A stretch of 9,450 nucleotides of DNA from contig JAQGIX010000311.1 in NCBI GenBank assembly GCA_028290925.1, forward strand, positions 1-9,450. The letters are read 5' to 3'. Shown piece after piece: positions 5,263-9,450 of this stretch (its first letter is position 1; each line of letters opens with the position of its first letter). The DNA is from Phenylobacterium sp. Its GTDB lineage: Bacteria > Pseudomonadota > Alphaproteobacteria > Caulobacterales > Caulobacteraceae. Position numbers and translations under genes: made by a program. The notes beneath the pieces were generated by a model, which saw nothing but the letters and a program-made list of their open reading frames with translations, ran no database searches and was not told the DNA's origin.

Positions 5263-6197
5263 CAGGCCGGCCGCCCGATCCGCCGGATCTCCCACTCGAG
5301 GTCGACGCCGAACTTCGATTTCACGTCGGCCCGGACCGCCTCGCCCAGGCCCTCCAGGTCGGCGGCGCTCGCGTCGCCCGTGTTGATCAGGAAGTTGGCG
5401 TGCAGGGCCGAGAACATCGCTCCGCCGCCCTTTCCGTTCACGCTGAAAGCCTTGCCCCGCCAGCCCGCCGCATCGACCAGTTTCCAGGAAGACTGGCCGG
5501 ACGGGTTCTTGAACGTCGAGCCGCCGGTCTTCTCGCGGATCGGCTGGGTGGCCTCGCGCCGGGCGGTGATTTCGGCCATCCGCGCCTCGATGACGGCGGG
5601 GTCGTCGGGCGTCCCCTGGAAGAGCGCGCCGGTGAAGATCAAGGGCTCCGCCGCCGCCCGGGCGGATCTGCGGTAGCTGAAGGCCATCTCGGCGTTGGAG
5701 AGGGTGAGCGGCTCGCCGCTGCGCGCCAAGGCGTAGGCCTCCACCAGCACGTCCTTGGTCTCGGTCCCGTAACAGCCGGCGTTCATGACGCAGGCGCCGC
5801 CGATCGAGCCCGGCACCCCGCGATAGAACTCCAGGCCCGCGATCCCGGCTCTGCCCGCCTCACGGGCGAGGGTTGCGTCCAGCACCGCGGCGCCGGCGAA
5901 GATCCGGGCTTCGCCGCGATCCTTCCCGCTGGGCTCGACCCGGCCGAAACCCCGTCCCAGCCGGACCACCACGCCCTCTACGCCGCCGTCACGGACCAGG
6001 GTGTTGGAGCCGACGCCGAGCGGCGTCACCGGCACGCCGGGGTCGAGCCCCTTCAGGAAATTCGCGAGGTCGACCTCGTCCTCGGGCAGGAACAGCACCT
6101 CGGCCGGGCCGCCGACCCGGAACCAGGTGAACGGGCCGAGCGGCTCGTCCTTGAGCAGCTTGCCGCGGACCGCCGGCAGCCGGTCGCGCCAGCTCAT
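5262..6197 (-). CDS. murB: UDP-N-acetylenolpyruvoylglucosamine reductase MurB
   Basis: An FAD-dependent cytoplasmic enzyme that uses NADPH to reduce UDP-GlcNAc-enolpyruvate to UDP-MurNAc, the second committed step of peptidoglycan precursor synthesis. At 311 residues it matches the shorter type II MurB. The FAD-binding PCMH-type domain shows TWFRVGGPAEV (24-34), the GVGSN loop (61-65) and GVPGSIGGACVMNAGCYG (127-144). The MurB C-terminal domain supplies SYRRS (174-178, containing the substrate Arg), GGSTFKNP (225-232, with Ser227 as the expected proton donor), HANFLIN (266-272) and EWEIRRIG (301-308, in which Glu303 should be the catalytic Glu). The ATG at 6197 overlaps the murC TGA as ATGA, so the two are translationally coupled. 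The stop overlaps the methyltransferase start. No defect is visible. Confidence 0.97.
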   Translation of the reverse strand: MSWRDRLPAVRGKLLKDEPLGPFTWFRVGGPAEVLFLPEDEVDLANFLKGLDPGVPVTPLGVGSNTLVRDGGVEGVVVRLGRGFGRVEPSGKDRGEARIFAGAAVLDATLAREAGRAGIAGLEFYRGVPGSIGGACVMNAGCYGTETKDVLVEAYALARSGEPLTLSNAEMAFSYRRSARAAAEPLIFTGALFQGTPDDPAVIEARMAEITARREATQPIREKTGGSTFKNPSGQSSWKLVDAAGWRGKAFSVNGKGGGAMFSALHANFLINTGDASAADLEGLGEAVRADVKSKFGVDLEWEIRRIGRPA

Positions 6198-7615
6198 TCG
6201 GCGGCCTTGCCCAGCGCCTGCAGCTGGTCCGGCAGGGCGTAGGCCCAGCTGGTGATGTCGCCCGCGCCAAGCAGGACCACTAGGTCGCCCGGCCGCGCCT
6301 CCTGGCGGATCAGCGCCGGCAGGTCGGCGGGCGAGGCCAGCGGGAGGGCGCGGCGATGGCCGTAGCGCCTGAGGCCCTCGACCAGGGCGTCGCGGTCGAT
6401 GCCGGGGATCGGCGCCTCGCCGGCCGCATAGACATCGGCCACGATCACCACGTCGGCGTCGTTGAAGGCATGGCGGAAGTCGTCGAACAGGTCGCGCAGG
6501 CGGCTGTAGCGGTGCGGCTGGACCACCGCGATCACCCGCCCCTGCGTCACCGCGCGCGCCGCCGTCAGCACCGAGCTGATCTCCACCGGGTGGTGGCCGT
6601 AGTCGTCGATGATGCGGACGCCGTTGGCGACGCCCGTGGTCGTGAACCTCCGCCTCACCCCGCCAAAGCCGGCCAGGCCCTTGCGGATGTCGTCCGCACT
6701 CACGCCGAGCTCGTGGGCGACGGCGATCGCGGCCACGGCGTTCAGAACATTGTGGTGGCCGGGCATCGGCAGCTGCAGGTCATCGATGCGCAACGTGCCG
6801 TCCTCGCGGGGCGCGATCACCACGTCGAACCGGGCGCCCTCGGGCCCCATCGAGATGTTCTCGGCGCGGACCTCGGCCTGCGGGTTGACGCCATAGGTGA
6901 CCAGCCGCCGGTTCTCGACACGCCCGGTCATGGCCTGGACCTCGGGGTGATCGGTGCAGACCGCCGCGAAGCCATAGAAGGGGATGTTCTCCACGAAATC
7001 GCGGAACGCCCGCTTCACCGCCTCGAACTCCCCGTAGTGGTCGAGGTGCTCCGGATCGATGTTGGTGACCACCGCCACGGTGGAGCGCAGCTTCAGGAAC
7101 GAGCCGTCGCTCTCGTCGGCCTCGACCACGATCCAGTCGCCGGTCCCGACCTTCGCATTGGTGCCGTAGGCGTTGATGATGCCGCCGTTGACCACCGTGG
7201 GGTCAAGCCCGCCGGCGTCGAGGATACAGGCGATCATCGAGGTGGTGGTGGTCTTGCCGTGCGTGCCGCCCACCGCCACGGAAAACTGCAATCTCATCAG
7301 CTCGGCCAGCATCTCGGCGCGGCGGACCAAGGGCAGGCGCCGCTCGCGCGCGGCCGCCATCTCCGGATTGTCGGCCTTCACCGCCGTCGAATAGACCACC
7401 GCCGAGGCGCCCTCGATGTGGCCCGCGTCGTGGCCGATGAACACCTTGGCGCCCAGCTTCTCCAGCCGCTCGGTGTTGGCGGACGCCTTGGCGTCGGAGC
7501 CCTGCACCGTGTAGCCGATGCGCAGCATGATCTCGGCGATGCCGCTCATGCCGATGCCGCCGATGCCGATGAAGTGCACGGGGCCGATCTTGAAGGGCAC
7601 GGGGCGTCGGGTCAT
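6194..7615 (-). CDS. murC: UDP-N-acetylmuramate--L-alanine ligase MurC
   Basis: A cytoplasmic ATP-dependent Mur ligase adding L-alanine, the first residue of the stem peptide, to UDP-MurNAc. At 473 residues it has the usual length. The N-terminal UDP-binding Rossmann domain has HFIGIGGIGMSGIAEI (14-29), the central ATPase domain has the P-loop GGTHGKTTTT (116-125), VEADESDGSF (164-173) and NIDPEHLDHYG (185-195), and the C-terminal domain starts after PGHHNVLNA (285-293) and has DDYGHHP (337-343) and QPHRYSR (366-372). The ATG at 7615 matches the family start, but no clear Shine-Dalgarno sequence precedes it. It follows murG after 76 nt and overlaps murB by 4 nt, so it delivers MurC and MurB together although MurB acts two steps earlier (MurA, MurB, MurC). 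Confidence 0.97.
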   Translation of the reverse strand: MTRRPVPFKIGPVHFIGIGGIGMSGIAEIMLRIGYTVQGSDAKASANTERLEKLGAKVFIGHDAGHIEGASAVVYSTAVKADNPEMAAARERRLPLVRRAEMLAELMRLQFSVAVGGTHGKTTTTSMIACILDAGGLDPTVVNGGIINAYGTNAKVGTGDWIVVEADESDGSFLKLRSTVAVVTNIDPEHLDHYGEFEAVKRAFRDFVENIPFYGFAAVCTDHPEVQAMTGRVENRRLVTYGVNPQAEVRAENISMGPEGARFDVVIAPREDGTLRIDDLQLPMPGHHNVLNAVAAIAVAHELGVSADDIRKGLAGFGGVRRRFTTTGVANGVRIIDDYGHHPVEISSVLTAARAVTQGRVIAVVQPHRYSRLRDLFDDFRHAFNDADVVIVADVYAAGEAPIPGIDRDALVEGLRRYGHRRALPLASPADLPALIRQEARPGDLVVLLGAGDITSWAYALPDQLQALGKAAE

Positions 7616-7691
7616 CTGCTGGTGCTAGCGCAAGCGTGGGCCTTTTTCACCCCATGCGCGGCAATATTACCCTCCGCTCCACGCAAGTAGC
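7616..7691 (-). other. 76 nt murG-murC spacer
   Basis: One of the two longest gaps within the minus-strand gene run. On that strand it carries TAATAT (complement of 7664-7669 approximately) and a short A-run, which could serve as a weak -10, but I see no matching -35. An imperfect seven-base stem (7634-7640 with 7651-7657) contains an A-C mismatch in the transcribed orientation. There is no terminator and no clear ribosome binding site, so an internal promoter is possible but unproven. Confidence 0.3.
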
Positions 7692-8804
7692 TCAGGCGCG
7701 GGCGACCACTTGTCCCCTGGCGGTCTTCTCGACCACGTCGGCCAGCCGCTCGGCGGCGTCGGGGATGGCGACCGAGCGCGCCGCGGCGGCCATGCGCGCC
7801 AGGCGGGCCGGATTGTTCAGCAGCTTCTCGAGCGCGCCGGAAAGGCTGTCGACGGTGAGCTGGTGCTCGCGGGCGACCTCGGCCCCGCCGACGTCGGCCA
7901 GGAGCTTGGCGTTCTGGCCCTGGTCATCGTCGAGGGCGATAGCCAGCGGCACCAGGATCGAGGGCCGGCCGGCTACGGCGAACTCGCAGACCGATCCCGC
8001 GCCGGAGCGGCCGATCACCAGATGGGCGGCGGCCAGCCGACCGGCCATGTCGCGGAAGAAGGGCGCGATCTCGGCGTCGACCACGGCGTTGCGGTAGATC
8101 CGCCGCGCCGTCTCCATGGATTCCGGCCGTGTCTGCTGCTGGATGACCAGCCGGCGCTTGAGGGGCTCGGACAGCCTGGCCACGGCCTCGGGCACCAGCT
8201 CGGACAGCAGCCGCGCACCCTGGCTGCCGCCGGTGACCAGCAGGCGCACGGGCCCGTCCGAGGTCGGCGGCGTGTAGGGCTCGTCGAACAGCGCCCGTAT
8301 CGGCGGCCGCACCGGATTGCCGACCACCACGGCGCGACCGGCCACCTTGGGGGGCGCCTTGAGCAGGGTCGGGAAGGCGCAGGCGACGGTGGCCACGTGC
8401 GGGGCGAGCATGCGGTTGGCCCGGCCCATCACCGCGTTCTGCTCGTGGATCACGGTCGGGCGTTTGTCGAGGATCGCGCCCACCAGGGCCGGCGCCGAGG
8501 GATAGCCGCCAAAGCCCACGACGACGTGCGGGCCGATCTCGCGGTAGAGGGCGCGCGCGTGCGTGGCGCCGCGGAATACGGCGAATCCGGCGCGGGCCAT
8601 GCCGATGGGGTCGCCCGGTCTGTAGGTGGCGGCGGAAAGGCCGATGCGCCGCTCGGCCGGGAAATCGCCGGCCAGGCCCGCCACCCGCTCGTCGGAGGCC
8701 AGCACGATCGTCCAGCCGCGGGCGATCAGGGCCTCGGCCAGGGCCTGGGCGGGGAACAGGTGGCCCCCGGTCCCTCCGGCGGCGACGACGGCGAGCTTGC
8801 GCAT
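7692..8804 (-). CDS. murG: MurG, UDP-GlcNAc:lipid I N-acetylglucosaminyltransferase
   Basis: A GT-B (family GT28) glycosyltransferase on the inner face of the cytoplasmic membrane that adds GlcNAc to lipid I, making lipid II for export and polymerisation. At 370 residues it is complete. The N-terminal acceptor domain has the G-loop GGTGGH (10-15), GFGGYPSAP (97-105) and HEQNAVMGRANR (120-131). The C-terminal donor domain has TGGSQGA (191-197), RSGAGSVCEFAVAG (266-279, whose Glu274 should contact the ribose of UDP) and a final donor loop with DDDQGQNAK (292-300). The ATG at 8804 gives the standard MRKLAVVAAGG start. The gene begins 13 nt after the ftsW stop with only a weak AAGG upstream, so coupling to ftsW is likely. 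The gene order ftsW-murG-murC-murB is the classical dcw order. Confidence 0.97.
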   Translation of the reverse strand: MRKLAVVAAGGTGGHLFPAQALAEALIARGWTIVLASDERVAGLAGDFPAERRIGLSAATYRPGDPIGMARAGFAVFRGATHARALYREIGPHVVVGFGGYPSAPALVGAILDKRPTVIHEQNAVMGRANRMLAPHVATVACAFPTLLKAPPKVAGRAVVVGNPVRPPIRALFDEPYTPPTSDGPVRLLVTGGSQGARLLSELVPEAVARLSEPLKRRLVIQQQTRPESMETARRIYRNAVVDAEIAPFFRDMAGRLAAAHLVIGRSGAGSVCEFAVAGRPSILVPLAIALDDDQGQNAKLLADVGGAEVAREHQLTVDSLSGALEKLLNNPARLARMAAAARSVAIPDAAERLADVVEKTARGQVVARA

Positions 8805-8817
8805 GACCCGGGCCGCC

Positions 8818-9450
8818 TTAAGCGAACGCGCCGGCCTTGGCGAGGCCTTCGCTGGGGGTGTAGGCGCCGGGCCGCCGGCGGGTAAGCGCCAGCGCCATGC
8901 CGAGGGTCAGGCCCATGGCCAGCATGGAGGAGCCGCCATAGGAGATGAACGGCAGGGTCATGCCCTTGGTGGGGATCATGTCGAGGTTCACCGCGATGTT
9001 GATGAAGGCCTGCTGGCCGACCAGCACGAAGAGGCCGGCCGCGGCCACCTGCTCGAAGGGGTCCGACAGCTTCATGGCCCGGTAGAGCCCGCGGATCACC
9101 ACGAAGGCGAACAGCGCGATCAGCAGCAGGGAGAACACCAGGCCGAACTCCTCCGCCCCCACCGAGTAGATGAAGTCGGTGTGCAGGTCGGGGACGTGGC
9201 GCTTCATGATCCCCTCGCCGGGGCCGCGCCCGAACAGCCGGCCGGCCGCCTGGGCCATGGCGGCGGCGTCGACCTGGTGGGTGTCGGCGGTGTCGGGCGA
9301 GATGAACTTCTCCACCCGGCTATGCACGTGCGGCAGCAGGAAATAGGTCGAGGACAGGCCCGCGGCCGCCACGCCCCCCAGCAGCATCACCCAGGAGAGC
9401 GGCACCCCGGCCATCCAGAAGGCGGCCCCGAAGGCCACGGTGATCAGCAC
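8818..9450 (-). CDS. ftsW: FtsW, septal SEDS peptidoglycan glycosyltransferase, C-terminal part (runs off the window)
   Basis: A polytopic inner-membrane SEDS-family polymerase that, with its partner class B PBP, joins lipid II into septal glycan. The C-terminal 210 residues are present. The first codon in the window (GTG at 9450-9448) is internal, not a start. Visible in order: two hydrophobic segments (about 2-16 and 18-38), the large periplasmic loop from HSRVEKFISPDTADTHQ (43-59) through GRGPGEG (74-80) and HTDFIYSVGAEEFG (90-103), more membrane segments (about 104-120 and 136-155), and the family signature NLDMIPTKGMTLPFISYGGSS (155-175), then a last membrane helix and an RRRPGAY tail. 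From memory, the Asp of HTDFI (92) is the essential residue in SEDS polymerases. The division form FtsW rather than RodA is inferred from the murG neighbour. Confidence 0.95.
   Translation of the reverse strand: MLITVAFGAAFWMAGVPLSWVMLLGGVAAAGLSSTYFLLPHVHSRVEKFISPDTADTHQVDAAAMAQAAGRLFGRGPGEGIMKRHVPDLHTDFIYSVGAEEFGLVFSLLLIALFAFVVIRGLYRAMKLSDPFEQVAAAGLFVLVGQQAFINIAVNLDMIPTKGMTLPFISYGGSSMLAMGLTLGMALALTRRRPGAYTPSEGLAKAGAFA

Overview
The window is the distal part of a division and cell wall (dcw) gene cluster from a GC-rich alphaproteobacterium, most likely a member of the Caulobacteraceae (Caulobacter or Phenylobacterium type). Three things suggest this: the gene order ftsW-murG-murC-murB-methyltransferase-ddl-ftsQ-ftsA-...-ftsZ; the FtsZ and FtsQ N-termini, which resemble those I recall from Caulobacter; and CtrA-type (TTAA-N7-TTAA) and CcrM-type (GANTC) sites in front of ftsZ. 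The genus is an inference from memory, not from a search.

Layout: everything except one gene reads on the minus strand, so in transcription order the window is entered at 9450. It starts inside ftsW (SEDS glycosyltransferase, C-terminal 210 residues), followed by murG (13 nt gap), murC (76 nt gap), murB (4 nt ATGA overlap), a class I SAM-dependent methyltransferase of unknown target (1 nt TGATG overlap), ddl (79 nt gap), ftsQ (starts 65 nt inside ddl) and ftsA (23 nt gap). ftsA ends 3 nt from the end of a convergent plus-strand gene (876-1388) for a small exported NTF2/SnoaL-like protein. That gene diverges from ftsZ across a 328 nt intergenic region (548-875). ftsZ runs off the left edge with its first 182 codons present.

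How the genes work together: MurC and MurB act early in the soluble peptidoglycan precursor pathway, Ddl makes the D-Ala-D-Ala ending, MurG makes lipid II, and FtsW polymerises it at the division site. FtsQ, FtsA and FtsZ belong to the divisome: periplasmic scaffold, actin-like membrane tether and tubulin-like ring.

The core genes are ordinary and look intact. The parts worth a second look are the ftsZ upstream region (one exact and one near-exact CtrA box, plus three GANTC sites within 68 nt), a second CtrA-like sequence inside the AT-shifted 3' end of ddl ahead of ftsQ, the 65 nt ddl/ftsQ coding overlap, the uncharacterised methyltransferase embedded in the wall-precursor genes, and the exported NTF2-like gene separating ftsA from ftsZ. 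I see no mobile element, CRISPR array, tRNA or rRNA, and no convincing sign of a wholly new system.
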